Counted from the first letter of the stretch, positions 51,562-63,342 are shown. The stretch is 64,000 nucleotides of DNA from Verticillium longisporum (GCA_019188255.1 JAETXT010000008.1:3286001-3350000); one strand, 5' to 3'. Made by a program: numbers and translations. The notes: a model not told the origin generated them from the letters alone.

Positions 51562-54294
51562 TCAGAGCTTCGATCGCACGGCTTCCAGCCGGTACTTGAC
51601 GTCCTTCAGCGCCTTGGTTGTGGGCTTCCAGTCGTCAAACTGGCGGAGGAGCTCCTCCGTCTCCGCCGAGAGCTCCGTTTTGACAAAGTCCTCTTCAAGG
51701 AGGCCACGCATGATCCACGGTAGGTGGTAAGGGTTAGGGTTCGTGAGAGGGCCAGGCCCACCCGTCGTTTTATTGGTACCAGCAGAGTCTGGCCGGTGAG
51801 GGTGCCGTATCTGGCAGTGGCGATTCGTCACGTGTGGGGGGACGTTGGTCGTCTCTAGCGCGTGAGAGACGGCGAGGTCGTAGACTTGCTCATCGTAGTA
51901 GAGTCGTGAGTGCCCCTCGCCTGAGTAGAGGGAGCCGGCGAGCGGCGTGGAGAGCTCACGGATGAGGCCGTGGTCGGAGACACCGAGATTGCGGAGCTTC
52001 AGTGCAAAGCCCACTAAGTGGGCGATACTGTAGTTTTTAGTGTGAGCAAATTCGAATGGGAAAACGGGACTCACAAGTCAGGGGCGTGAATGCGACCGTC
52101 AATGAAGACAGCGCGGTAGATGTAGGGGTGGGACGCGGGAGAGTATATGGCCGACTCCATGGGCACCAGCTGGTCGTCGATACTTCCAATGTAGGTGATT
52201 CTTGCACCGTAATCCAGAACTTCCTTGAGGGCAGTTTCGTATCGTCTAGACACCTCACTCTCTGAGTTGGAAAAGTCCCACAACTCGGCGGCCGTGCCCA
52301 TAAGCATGCCCATACTGGATCTGTAGTCAAGAAACGGACCGAGCGATACGCCAGCTGAAGCCAGATTAGTCAATGCACCAACATGTTTGGAAAGGATACT
52401 CACCCATGGCGCAGACTCCGATTCTTGCGTTTGTTATGATGCCTAAATCAATGAGCTTGGCCACCAGCATGATCGCCACAGGCACACCTTGCGAGTGGCA
52501 AGCGAGAATGATCAGGTCTGCGCTTCGCAAGGGCTCAATCCAGTTAAGAAGTAGCTTCCACAGGTTGTCCACGCGATCTGCAATTTTGCCCTCTCCCTCG
52601 AGAGCAACCTTCTCGATTTCGCAATCTCCACATCCGTGAGCATCGGCCCACCTCCTGATACCCTCGGCGCAGTGGCTTGCGAGACGCAGAGACGTACCCG
52701 TCGGCTGTCCGACCATGGGCCGAAGGTATGTAGCAGGAAACAGGCCGTGGACACCGATGGCAATGGCCTTCTTCACCTTTGGCGTTTCTTTCACTCGGAA
52801 GACATGGTTCGTAGCAGGTTGTTGTGTACGAAGGAGAAGCTGTGTGATCTGCTTCAAGATGGATGGATTTTCCTTCATGTGATATGTGCTGCCAAAAGAC
52901 GGGAGCAGCAGATTAGGCGGCAGCGACTTGGCGGGCAACTCGGAAATAGACGCCGGCTTGGTCGCTGCAGGCTTGCCTGGGCTTTCTTGCACAGATTCTG
53001 CGATGGATGATTTGGACGATGCTACAGGCTGTGGTGTCGCCGTGCCTGTTCGCATAGATGCGTCATCCATATCCATGGACTGAGGTCGGAGTCTCTTATT
53101 CTTTTTCCCGGCCGCCGTGCCTATCGTCGCAGCCTTGAGCTTGGTTTTGAAATCCTTCGTTGAATCAGTCGTTTGTGATGTGACGATACCCTGTGCCGGC
53201 TCAGGATGAGCCTCTGATCCTTGTCCGATGACAGCCATCTCTCCGGTTTCTGGCTGCGGCGTCTTGCCGTCAGCCTTGGGCTTTACATCTCTTGACCAGA
53301 ATGCCCACGTCGAGCCAGCCGGTGGCGGTGGCGACTGAACAGCCGTAGGTTCCGGCGCGTCGGTCATCGACACGTCTTGAGGTTGTGATTCTGGGTCAAC
53401 TCTAGGTCCAGGAACCGGAGTTTGAGGAGTCTGGGGTTGGCCTTCGGCAGCCGCCTGGGGTGTCGCGGCAGACCAGAAACCAAACCAAGTGGAGGCGGTG
53501 GGAGGCGCCTGACGCTCCGGATCAGTTTGTGGCTCTGGGTTCGGTGTCGATGGTCTCTCCGACCTTGGATCTGCAATCGGCGCTGATGCTGTTTCAGGCT
53601 CTTTGGGCGGCTCATTCGTTATTGTATCATGTGCAGCTGGCGGCAGTGAGTTCGAGTCGGACAGCTGCGTCCTGCCCAACCATCCGAACCATCCTGTCGC
53701 CGTTAAGGGTCTTTCGGGCGATGATTTCATTTCAACATCCTGAGATATCGTGTTCTCCTCTTTTGCCTGGTCCTCCGCAGGCACGTCCTTCCCATCCATT
53801 GTTTCCTGGTCTGCTGGGCCATTCGTCATCTCAGTGTCCATCCGTTCCGAGTCTCCATTCGCCGAAGTGCTTTCCAAAATGTTGGGCAGAGTCGCTGCTG
53901 ACGCCGTTGCCCCTTCAAGGCTCGACGCGTCGGTACTCTTCTTGGAATCGAAGCGTCTCAAGTCAGATGTGCTCGGTGGCCGATTAGTGCCACCAAGGAT
54001 CGTCTCCCGGGCAATCTGGGGCACCAGTGCGGACGATTTGGGTGCACGCGGCCAAGATCCATACCAGCTTCGGCTTTTGCGCACCTCCTTCGGTCCGTTA
54101 GATGGTGTCTTGGGGGTTGTGTTGTGTTTGACGCCACTGGAGGTCGGCATATCGCGTTGTCCTACCGAGGATGTCGTGGTGTCCAGCATGGGAGGCGCCG
54201 GTGACGTAGTAGCAGGCGTCGCGGGGTTTGGTGCAGGAAGGCTCGTAGAGCTCGCGGTGGAAGAATTTGGTCGCACGCGCTTTCGAGGCGCCAT
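51562..54294 (-). CDS. Fungal protein with W..W motif repeats and alpha/beta-hydrolase-like domain
   Basis: About 878 residues, exons 54294-52404, 52354-52075 and 52027-51562, with two introns of 49 and 47 bp. Splicing gives GVCAM-AGVSLGPFLDY and RIHAPDF-IAHLVGFALK. Residues 1-490 are disordered and Pro/Ser/Thr-rich with four aromatic repeats: SWYGSW (about 76-81), GWFGWLG (201-207), TWFGFW (269-274) and TWAFW (329-333). The C-terminal half resembles an alpha/beta-hydrolase fold: AIAIGVHGLFPATYLRP, a serine-elbow-like ADLIILACHSQGVPVAIML, ITYIGSIDDQLVPMESAIYS as the acid-bearing loop, and GRIHAPDFIAH as the possible His. This is the architecture of a conserved fungal family with budding yeast members of unknown function (for example YML020W, by recollection). 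Substrate and location are unknown. The gene is intact. Confidence 0.82.
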
Positions 54295-54792
54295 GTTGAG
54301 GTTGTCACAGAGATCGTAGGTATTTGCAGGAGTAAACCTCGAGAGCCTGGATACTTCTCAGGCCGCTACATCATCGATGATCTGGCATGTGGTCAAGGGC
54401 TATTAGCGGTAAACACTTGACACTGGCTGGCTGGCTGCCTTGATGGCTGGGACTGGGGGGGGGGCCAGCCCCTCTGTAGGCCCGTGCTGCCGTCACAGGC
54501 TAGCAGGCGGCGACAACGCCAGCGTCAGCGCCAACTGGAGTGCCACCAGCAGCGCCAGCAGCAGTCGGTGGGCCGCTGGTGGGCGGGCGGTGAGTTGTCC
54601 TGCAGGGACAATCTTATCGCCCCCAGCTGCCTTATCTTATCGGTCGCATCCCGCATTGAAGGAAGAAAAAAAAAAATCGACGAGCCCAGCGACGGGAGCT
54701 GGTGGATTGGATTCAGTGCAGCACTCGAGTCGGAGTGGTACCTTTACCTCACGACTTGTTGCATTACAACTCCACGAGCCGCATTCCACACA
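54295..54792. other. Divergent promoter region of the hydrolase-like and rrp5 genes
   Basis: About 500 bp between two start codons. Contains G-runs at 54450-54460 and a CAGCAGCGCCAGCAGCAG-type block around 54545-54565. No defined element. Confidence 0.4.
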
Positions 54793-57700
54793 ATGGGCTC
54801 ACTCAAACGAAAGGAAGCCCCGGGAGGCGATATTCCCTCCAAGAAAGCAAAGTCTTCCAAGGATACCCGACCAGCCAAGTCCGACAAGCCGTCAACCTCG
54901 ACCAGAGATGGCGCCGATAGCCAGAAGCGGGCCAGCTCCGGTGCCGATGCGCCCAAGTCGGTCATTTCTAGCATCCTCAAGGACGAAGAGCCCATGTTCC
55001 CTCGTGGTGGCGGCAGCGTCCTGACGCCGCTCGAGCAGAAGCAGATTCAACTCGAGGCGAAAGCCGATGCCTTGAGAGAGGGCGAATTCGATACCGAGGA
55101 GAAAACCAAGCACAAAAAAGAAAAGAGGAGGAAGTCCAAGCTCGGCGCCTTTGAAGATACCAAGAAGAAGTCCTCGTCAGATGAGGACGGGACCAAGATC
55201 GAGGCCCTGAACTACAAGGTAGGCAGCCAGCCCCCTTGTCATGAACCCCCTCATGCACTCGACTAACAGTGAACAGCGTCTCGCAAAGGGATCTGTTGTC
55301 CTCGGTCAAGTCTCCGCCATTTCTCACCACAACCTCACCATCGCATTGCCCAACAACCTCAGTGGCAATGTATCGATTGCCGCCATTTCCGATGTCGTCA
55401 CGGCGAAGATCCAGCAAGCAGCCGAGGCCTCGGACGACGACGACGACGACAGCGCCGACGAGGGCGACGATGACGACGACATTGAGCTGAACTCGCTCTT
55501 TGAAGTCGGCCAGTATGTCCGTGCCTACGTCATCTCTACTAAGGAAGGCGAAGGCTCAGGAAAGAAGAACCACATTGAGCTGTCACTGCGCCCCGAAGAC
55601 GCCAATTCCGGCATGTCGAAGAACGATGTAGTCGCCAACGCTACCGTCATGGCGGCTGTCACCAGCGTTCAGGACCACGGTTATGAGATGGAGCTGGGAG
55701 TCGACAATAAGAAGCTCAAGGGCTTTCTGCCGAAGAAGGATGTCGGCTCTGAAGTGGACGAGTTGAGGCTTCAGCCCGGCGCGGTGTCTCTCTGCCTTGT
55801 CAAGAGTGTCTCGGGCAAGATTGCTCAGCTTTGCCTGGACTCGGAGAAGATGGGAAAGGTCGACAACATTGCTACCGAGGCCACGACCGTCAACACTTTC
55901 CAGCCGGGTACCGTGGTGGACGTTCTGGTTACGAGCACCACCGGCCGTGGCCTCCTCGGCAAGATCCTAGGTCACCTCCCAGTTACTGCCGACCTCATTC
56001 ACTCCGGTGCCGGTCCCGACGCTGTGGATCTCGATGCGAAGTACAAGATCGGGTCGCGCGTCAAAGCCCGCGTCATCTGCACATTCCCCAACGCAAAGAA
56101 CCCCAAGCTCGGCATCTCGCTGCTCCCTCATGTTGTCAAGCTGCAAGCAAAGAAGGCCGGCAAGGGCGGGCAAGCCAAGCCCCCCCTCAACGTGCTGCCC
56201 ATTGCTGCCCGTGTCGACAAGTGCACTGTACGCAAGGTTGAGCCTGAGATCGGTCTTTACGTCGACGTTGGCGTCGCAGGGCTGTCTGGCTTCGTCCACA
56301 TCTCAAAGGTCAAGGATGGCAAGGTTGAGGCGCTCTATGAGTCGAGTGGCCCCTTCAAGGAGGGTCTGTTCACCGTGGTAGGGTCATTGGCTACAGTACC
56401 TTTGATGGCATGTACTTGATGACGTTTGAGCCTACCATCATCGAGCAGCAATTCATCCGTCTTGAGGATGTGCCTGCCGGTGAAATTGTCAGCTGCATGA
56501 TCGAGAAGGTGGTTGTTGGTGGGCAGGGCGTCAGTGGTTTGGTCGTCAAGGTTGCTGAAGGCATCACTGGTTATGTCCACGAAACGCACTTTGCCGATGT
56601 TCGTCTGCAGCACCCTGAGAAGAAGTTCCGCGAAGGCATGACCGTCAAGGCTCGCGTGCTGTCCGTTCGTCCCAGGAAGAGACAGATGCGCCTGACACTG
56701 AAAAAGACCCTCGTCAACTCGGATACGCCCATCATCAAGAGCTTTGACGAGGTTGAAGTCGGACAACAAGCTCTTGGCACCATCAGCGACATCTCCCCCA
56801 CGGCGCCCGCATCGAGTTCTACAAGGGTGTCCGGGGCTGGCTGCCTGTGTCTCAAATGAGCGAGGCGTTCATCCAGGACCCCAAGGAGCACTTCAAGGTC
56901 GGCCAGGTCGTCAACGTTCACATTCTCGAAGTCGACCCAGAGAACCAGAAGCTGTTGGTATCTTGCAAGGACCCGTCCGCTTTCGGCCTCGACAAGCAGG
57001 CTGCGCTCAAGGCCCTGTCTGTGGGATCAATCGTGTCGGGCAAGGTGATCCAGAAGTCCGACGATGATGTTCACGTCGAGCTTGATGGATCCAACCTCAA
57101 GGCCATCCTGCCCCTTGGCCAGCTTACTGATAAATCCGCCAACAAGAGCCAGTCTGCCCTGAAGAGGATACACATGGGCCAGACCCTCACCGACCTCTTG
57201 GTTCTCGACAAGAACGAACGTCGCCGCGCGATCACCCTGAGCTCCAAGCCTAGCCTCGTAGAGGCAGGCAAGACAGGCAAGCTAATCTGCACGTACGCCG
57301 ACGCCAAGGTTGGCGCCGAGGTGCCTGGTTTCATCAGCTCCATCCGGCCCGGCGCAGTCCTTGTTCGATTTGGCGGTAACCTCGTCGGTGTCATGTTCAA
57401 GACGAGACTTCCCATCGAGGATCAAGAAAAGGAGGCCTTTGGTTTGCGCAAGGACCAGAGCATCACTGTCCGCATCCGCGCCATCGATCTCGAGAGGACT
57501 CGTCTCGTCGTCGACCCTTTGACAGCAGAGCTCCCCAGCAACGAGGCGAAACCCAAGAAGGAGAAGGAGTCCGCCCGGCCCCAGGCCCACGGACCCGTGC
57601 AGGACATCACGTTCGGCCAGATTGTTGAGGCTAAGATTGTCGGTATCCACGACACTCAGTTGAATGTCGAGACCGCAGACAAGGTCCAGGGCCGAGTCGA

Positions 57701-60316
57701 CATTTCCCAGATTTTCGATTCTTGGGACAACATCAAGGATCCCGAAGAGCCGCTTTCTCAGTTCAAGAAGGGTGAGACTATTCGTGTCCGCGCTATCGGC
57801 CTTCACGACTCAAAAGACCACCGTTTCCTCGCCTTCTCTCACAGGTCCTACAACTCCGTCCTCGAGTTCACCGCCAAGGCCAGTGACATCGAGGCCGATG
57901 AACTCAAGCCCCTGTCCCTGGAGGATCTCCAAGTTGGCTCCACGCACGTCGCCTTTGTCAACAACGCCTCCCGCAACGGTCTTTGGACCAACATCTCGCC
58001 CGTCGTCCGCGGTAGGATCAACGCCATGGACGTGTCTGACGACACGTCCAAGATGAATGACGTTATCAACAACTTCCCCATCGGCACCGCGCTCAAGGTG
58101 CGCGTCATCGCCGTCGATGCGAAGCGCGGTGTCCTCGACCTATCAGCTCGCTCTGACTCTTCTGCAGCCGTGACCTGGGACAGCATCAAGCCGAACCAAG
58201 TCCTTGCCGGCTGTGTTGTCAAGGTCAACGAGCGTCAGATCATGGTAAAGCTTGGGTCGAACGTTGCCGGTCACGTTCATCTCGTCGACATGAGCGACGA
58301 CTTTGGTGATGTTAACACTCTCAAGTACGACAAGGGCGACGCCATTCAGGTCTCCGTCGTGGAAGTAGACAAGAGCAACAAGCGCGTCCGCCTCTCGACT
58401 CGTCCCTCTCGCGTCCTGAACTCATCGTCTCCCATCACCGATCCCGAGATTACGAGCGTCAAGCAGGTCGTTTCTGGCAGCACAATCCGTGGTTTCGTCA
58501 AGCACGTGGCCGACAAGGGCGTCTTTGTGCTGCTCGGTGGCAACGTCTCCGCTCTCGTCAAGATCTCCAACCTCTCCGACCGTTTCCTCAAGGAGTGGAA
58601 GGAGCACTTCCAGGTTGACCAGCTCGTCAAGGGCCGCGTTCTGTCCGTTGACGAGGGCGCCGGCCAGGTTGAGCTGAGCCTGAAGAGCTCCGTCGTCGAT
58701 GACAACTACAAGCCCCTGAAGACCTACAAGGATATCAAGCCTAACCAGATTGTCACCGGCAAGATCCGCAAGGTGGAGGACTTTGGTGCCTTCATCGTCG
58801 TCGATGGATCTGACAACGTCAGCGGCCTATGCCACAGGAGCGAGATGGCGGACAGCCCTGTCGAAGACGCCAGGAAGCTCTACAAGGCCGGCGACGTCGT
58901 CAAGGCCAAGGTCCTCACATTGGATCGCAACAAGAAGCGCATTTCTTTCGGTCTGAAACCCGCGTACTTCGACGACGATGTCGACATGGACGAGGGCGAG
59001 GGCGCTGCTCTTGATTCCGACAATGAAGAGGAGGACGAGGTTGACAGCGACGAGGGTGAGGATCTGGCAGAAGGCGGAGCGTCGATCAAGTTCATGGGCA
59101 CCGACAATCTGGAGGACTCGGAAGACGAGCAAGACAATGCCGACTCGGACGAGGACGTGGACGAGGATGGCGACGTGGACATGTCTAGGGAGCAGAACGG
59201 TCTCAGCAACGGGAAATACGACTGGGCTGGCGACGCGTTTGACGACTCCGACAAGGAAACCCGCTCAGCGCCCGCCAAGAACAGCGCGTCGAAGCAGAAG
59301 GAGACGAAGAAGCCCAAGAAGGACGAGATCCAGATCGACCGCACGGCCGCGCTCGATGTCCACGGACCCCAGACGGCCAGCGACTACGAGCGTCTGCTGC
59401 TGGGTCAGCCCGACTCGTCTGCTCTGTGGATCGCGTACATAGCGCTGCAGATGCAGGGCAGCGCGCTGTCCAAGGCGCGGGAGATTGCCGAGCGGGGCAT
59501 CAAGACGATCCACATCCGCGTGCAGACCGGGTAGCGCAACGTGTGGGTCGCGTACCTCAACTTGGAGGTGGCCTACGGCACCAAGACGACCGTCGAGGAG
59601 GTGTTCCAGCGGGCATGCCAGTACAACGATGACCAGGAGATTCACGAACGGTTGGCAACCATCTACATCCAGTCTGGAAAGCACAAGGTAAGCCAGCCCC
59701 GGCTCTTCGCACTGCTGCCACAAACCCCGTCCTCCCTTCCATTGTGGGTTGAACCAAGCCATGCTGACGTTCTTTGCAGAAAGCAGACGAGCTCTTCCAA
59801 GCAACGGTCGCCAAGTTCGGCTCCAAGAACCCCAACCTCTGGACCAACTATGCCCACTTCCTCCACGCGACGCTCAACCAGCCCGACCGCGCGCGCGCTC
59901 TTCTGCCCCGCGCGACGCAGGCCCTCGGCGAGCGGCACACGGCGGCCCTCATGGCCAAGTTCGGCTCGCTCGAGTTCCGCCCGCCCAACGGCGACGCCGA
60001 GCGCGGTCGCACGACGTTCGAGACGCTGCTGGCGACGTGGCCGAAGCGGTTCGACCTGTGGAACCAGCTCGTCGATCTCGAGATGGCGGCGCCGGGCGCC
60101 GACGCGACGGCCGTGCGCGACGTGTTCGAGCGCGGCACAAAGGTCAAGGGCCTCAAGGCGCAGAGGGCCATGAAGTGGTTCAAGAGGTGGGCTGAGTGGG
60201 AGGGCAAGACGGATCCCAAGGGTAAGGAGCGTGTCATGGCCAAGGCGGCCGAGTGGGTGACGGCTGCCAAGGCGAGAAAGGAGGCCGGGGCTGCTGAGGA
60301 CGAAGACATGGAATAA
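54793..60316 (+). CDS. rrp5: rRNA biogenesis protein Rrp5 (S1-repeat and HAT-repeat)
   Basis: Large nucleolar ribosome-assembly factor needed for 18S and 5.8S rRNA processing. Exons are 54793-55218, 55277-59687 and 59780-60316, about 1,791 codons. A basic N-terminus (KHKKEKRRKSKLG) is followed by about a dozen S1 RNA-binding repeats (for example VVLGQVSAISHHNLTIALP, CTVRKVEPEIGLYVDVGVAG, VTGKIRKVEDFGAFIVVDGS), an acidic stretch (EEDEVDSDEGEDLAEGG), and C-terminal HAT repeats (LWIAYIALQMQG, NVWVAYLNLEVAYG, NLWTNYAHFLHATLNQ, KAQRAMKWFKRWAEWEG). Three interruptions: a missing G at 56362-56364 (FKEG to SVHRGRVIGYST), a missing C at 56795-56799 (SDISP to HGARIEFYKGVRG), and an in-frame TAG at 59532-59534 (IHIRVQTG-stop-RNVWVAY). 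Identity is certain; the gene is essential in yeast, so errors are likely. Confidence 0.95.
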
Positions 60317-60518
60317 ACAGCGAGAGTGAGAGAGAGAGGAGGAGAGAAACAGATCCAGACCATGGCGTGTTGTACTTTACATCTATACCAGTCGCTAGGG
60401 GGGCATTGGGTTTTCACCGTGGATTTCAAGCATTTGGCGTACAAAATCTTCAATTCGTCGACATGATTATCTACAACCGTCCATGATCGCTAGGCATACC
60501 ACGTAGTGAATTGTTCCT
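60317..60518. other. Short intergenic region between convergent genes
   Basis: About 200 bp with the 3' ends of rrp5 and the decayed rhodopsin-fold gene. Nothing else is seen. Confidence 0.5.
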
Positions 60519-61940
60519 TCATCTCCTCAATGATGAAACCGACGCACCGTCGTCGCCAAACTCTTGGCCCATGTCCCGCGTTACAACGACCTCCGTTTTC
60601 TTCACGATGCCTGTTCCGTCGAGAATAAACTCTGTGCTGCCGGCGTCGCTCGTCCCCTTCCAAACTCGTGGTCAACACCGCTACCAAGCGGCATGATTCC
60701 ACTGCCTCTTCCCCTCCAGCTGCGCATGGCAAAATCCCCGCCGCGCGCAGCGCTCGACGCGCCGGTACCCTGAGCAGCGTACTTTTGCGAAGGCCCGCCG
60801 GAGGCACCAGTGCTCCTCTCGCGGAAAGCCTTGACTAATGGTGCCAGAGTCGGGACGCAGGTGACTATGACGCCGAGATTGTTCTCGATGGTGGACCACA
60901 TGATGAGCGGGGCGGAGTCGAGGTAGTTGGCCAAGAGGACAACAGTCTGGATGCGGAAAATCTGAATGATGGTAGTGAAGACACCCAGAGCCAGGAGGCC
61001 CAGAAGGACGAGCTTCTTGCGGCGCTGAATCTAGGCTCGGAGGAGGACGGGGAATGGCAGGAACATATTGTTGTTGTCAGTTTGGGGGAAAGACTATGGA
61101 GTTGACGGTGGGAGGAACACGTACACTACGACGTCAAACAAGATCGTCAGGGAGGCCATGCTGAGGTAGAAGTGTACGGCCTTGACACAAGTGCCGGCGA
61201 CGGAGGTGTCCCATTGGAGGCGGGTAGGGGTGCAGAGGTTGATCTGAACAATTAGAAACGAAAGGTGGAACATGCTGCAGAGGGCAATGACTATGTATGT
61301 TGCATAGCGATAGACACCCTTGGGTATGATTCGGAGGTAGGAGAAGAGGAGGCTGAGCTTGAAGCCGTAGATGCTGGTAATGTAGCTGTCAATTGTTAGA
61401 GGAGGTCGCGTCGAAGGCGGCACAAAGGCGAGATGGTGGAGAACGTACAACGGAGCGCCCATATACTGCAGAAGACCGAATTGGTAGACGTTTTCCTCTG
61501 GAAAATCATCAAGATGCAATAGACCAAGACCCCATTTTGTCTCTGCTGGAGCGTTAACGGATGCGGCACAAGACTGCTCAGCGTGGATGAACTCACGAAT
61601 GATGGTGACAATGGCAAATCCGGCGCAGCCAATCTACAAATCAAGTCAGGCGAGATCTAAGAAACCAAGAAAAATTGAGCAATTCTCATCCTTACCCAGG
61701 TGAAGCAGATAATCCAGTCGTCTGAAAAGTTGTCAGTCATAAAGCACCTCCTCCTTTAGCTTTTGTTGTGCAGAGATACATACCCGCTCCGGTGGCTTTG
61801 ATCAGGAATCCTCTCACATACATGCGGAGGCAAATAACAATTAGAGACAGTGTCGTAAAGGCGATGGCGATCCCGGTAATCATAGGGCCATCGTTGGCTG
61901 TGCCCACAGGGGTGCCATATGTCCAACCCTCGGCCGACAT
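60519..61940 (-). pseudogene. Fungal rhodopsin-fold membrane protein, probably decayed
   Basis: Multi-span protein related to the gene at 14.8-16.0 kb. Exons are 61940-61784, 61721-61696 (26 nt), 61633-61597 (37 nt), 61545-61449, 61385-61125 and 61067-60519; about 375 codons. Splicing rebuilds FLIKATGAGDDWIICFTW, IGCAGFAIVTIIPETKWGLG, LLQYMGAPFYITSIYGFKLS and LLFSYLRIIPKGVYRYATYI. Family spans such as AVHFYLSMASLTILFDVVVV and LLGLLALGVFTTIIQIFRIQ are clear. Three lesions: the acceptor before MFLPFPVLLRA reads AA instead of AG (61068-61069), a TAG (61031-61033) replaces the usual Gln or Glu of RA-stop-IQRRKKL, and a C4 run at 60654-60657 is a base short, shifting the tail (EFGRG to TSDAGSTEFILDG). 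The first two are C:G to T:A changes. A pseudogene is the best reading; an error-ridden intact gene is the alternative. Confidence 0.75.
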
Positions 61941-62251
61941 GACGAAAGCCAAGTTCCTTGGTGCGGGAGCGATAGCCTCTCGAACTGTGATCGGCACAAA
62001 GAACACAGCAAACAGACGTAGATCCAGAATGAGTTGTAGTGAGGGAGCGATGTCCTCGGGGTCGAGGTGTGGGACCGCCGATAGAAGTATGCTTGCGAGG
62101 AGGGCAGAAAAAAAGGGGGTCTCTTCCCCCCCTCTCTTCATATGATGCCACTGCTCGATATCGCCAAAAGCCGAAGCAAGCGAGTAAGTCAGGCTCCCCT
62201 GGTGCGTTTGTTGGTGAGCCGGAGAGACGGGGCCCCTAACCATCCAACAGC
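61941..62251. other. Region between two decayed divergent genes
   Basis: About 310 bp. The missing N-terminal part of the FAD oxidase would be expected here or further left, but no matching coding sequence is seen. Confidence 0.45.
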
Positions 62252-63342
62252 ATGGACTCGTCCTCCTCTGTCATGGCGCCCTTTTTTGCCAACCAAAGCT
62301 GCGACCCTTTCCAGCCTCGCGAGCGCCCATGCACTCTCGGCAACTACGTTGATTATGCCGTTGACGCTCGCACGCCTGGTGATATCCAGGCCGCCATCAT
62401 CTTTGCTAAGAAGTATAACATCCGTTTCGTCGTTCGCAACACGGGTCACGACTACAATGGCCGTTCCACTGGTGCTGGCGCGATCTCTGTTTGGGTTCGC
62501 AACATGAAGGGCGCCAAGGTCGTCGACTGGGCCGACAAGAACTATCAGGGCAAGGCACTCACCGTCGCTGCCGGCGTTCAGGGTTTTGAGGTTATGGACG
62601 CTGCCAACGCCGCTGGCCTCGTCGCTGGCGTCGCCGTCGTGGGCGGCGAGTGCCCCACCGTCAGTCTTGCTGGAGGATACACCCAGGGTGGAGGCCATTC
62701 GGCCCTGTCGACTAGCTTCGGTCTCAGCGCCGATAACGTTCTCGAGTGGGAGCTTGTCACCGCGGATGCCAAGGTCGTCAAGGCCAGCCGTACTGTGAAC
62801 GCGGACCTCTACTGGGTGGGCTCTGTCCGGTGGTGGTGGCGGCAACTGGGGCGTTGTCACCTCGGCCACCGTCAAGGCGCACCCTGATGCTGTCTTTGGT
62901 GGCGCCACCGTCGCCTTCTTTGCTGCCGAGAACGATGCGACTGCCTTCTACAAGGCTATTGATGCATTCCACGAGGAGCTTGCCGCCATGGTCGATGCTG
63001 GTACCATGGTTGTCTACTACTTTGCGGCCGCCTTCTTCCAGATTGCACCCATCAACGCCTACAACAAGACCGAGGCGGAGGTCCGACATGATTGCCAATC
63101 AAAACCTCATGACCAACACGCTCATCCCCGCTATTGAGAAGCTTACCCCCGGTGGCGGTGTGTACCAGAACGAGGCCGACTTCCGTCAGCCTCGCTGGCA
63201 GCAGGAGTTCTTCGGTGTCTACTACAACAACCTTCTCTGCATCAAGAAGGAACGCGATCCCGAGGGCTGCTTCTATGCCCTCAATGGTGTTGGCAGCGAG
63301 GCGTGGACTGTCGCCAGCAACGGGCGTATGTGCAGGGCTTAG
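62252..63342 (+). pseudogene. FAD-linked oxidase (BBE-like, FAD_binding_4), truncated and deleted
   Basis: Remnant of a berberine-bridge-like oxidase of the vanillyl-alcohol-oxidase superfamily. Preserved: SSVMAPFFANQSCDPFQPRE with the flavin-linking Cys-type context, FVVRNTGHDYNGRSTGAGAI (covalent-FAD His region), the Gly-rich LAGGYTQGGGHSALSTSFGL, and the C-terminal block EADFRQPRWQQEFFGVYYNN with FYALNGVGSEAWTVASNGRM. Lesions: the N-terminal signal peptide and about the first 80-100 residues are absent; TGGG is duplicated in tandem at 62813-62820, breaking NADLYW from LSGGGGGNWGVV; and near 63081-63087 the sequence jumps from AYNKTEAE directly to DMIANQNLMTNT with a frame change, skipping a segment of probably more than 100 residues. 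These are not homopolymer errors, so the gene is a true pseudogene. Intact relatives are often secreted or belong to secondary-metabolite clusters. Confidence 0.88.

Noticed and set aside
51727..51744. Telomere-like AAGGGTTAGGGTT
   Set aside because: Only two units, and it lies inside coding sequence of the hydrolase-like gene (reads NPNPY on the other strand). Chance match.
35384..59534. Stop-codon reassignment or programmed readthrough to explain internal TAA/TAG codons
   Set aside because: The same codons terminate other intact genes in the window (for example TAG for eIF3L and the transporter), contexts differ, and frameshifts of error type are frequent in the same genes.
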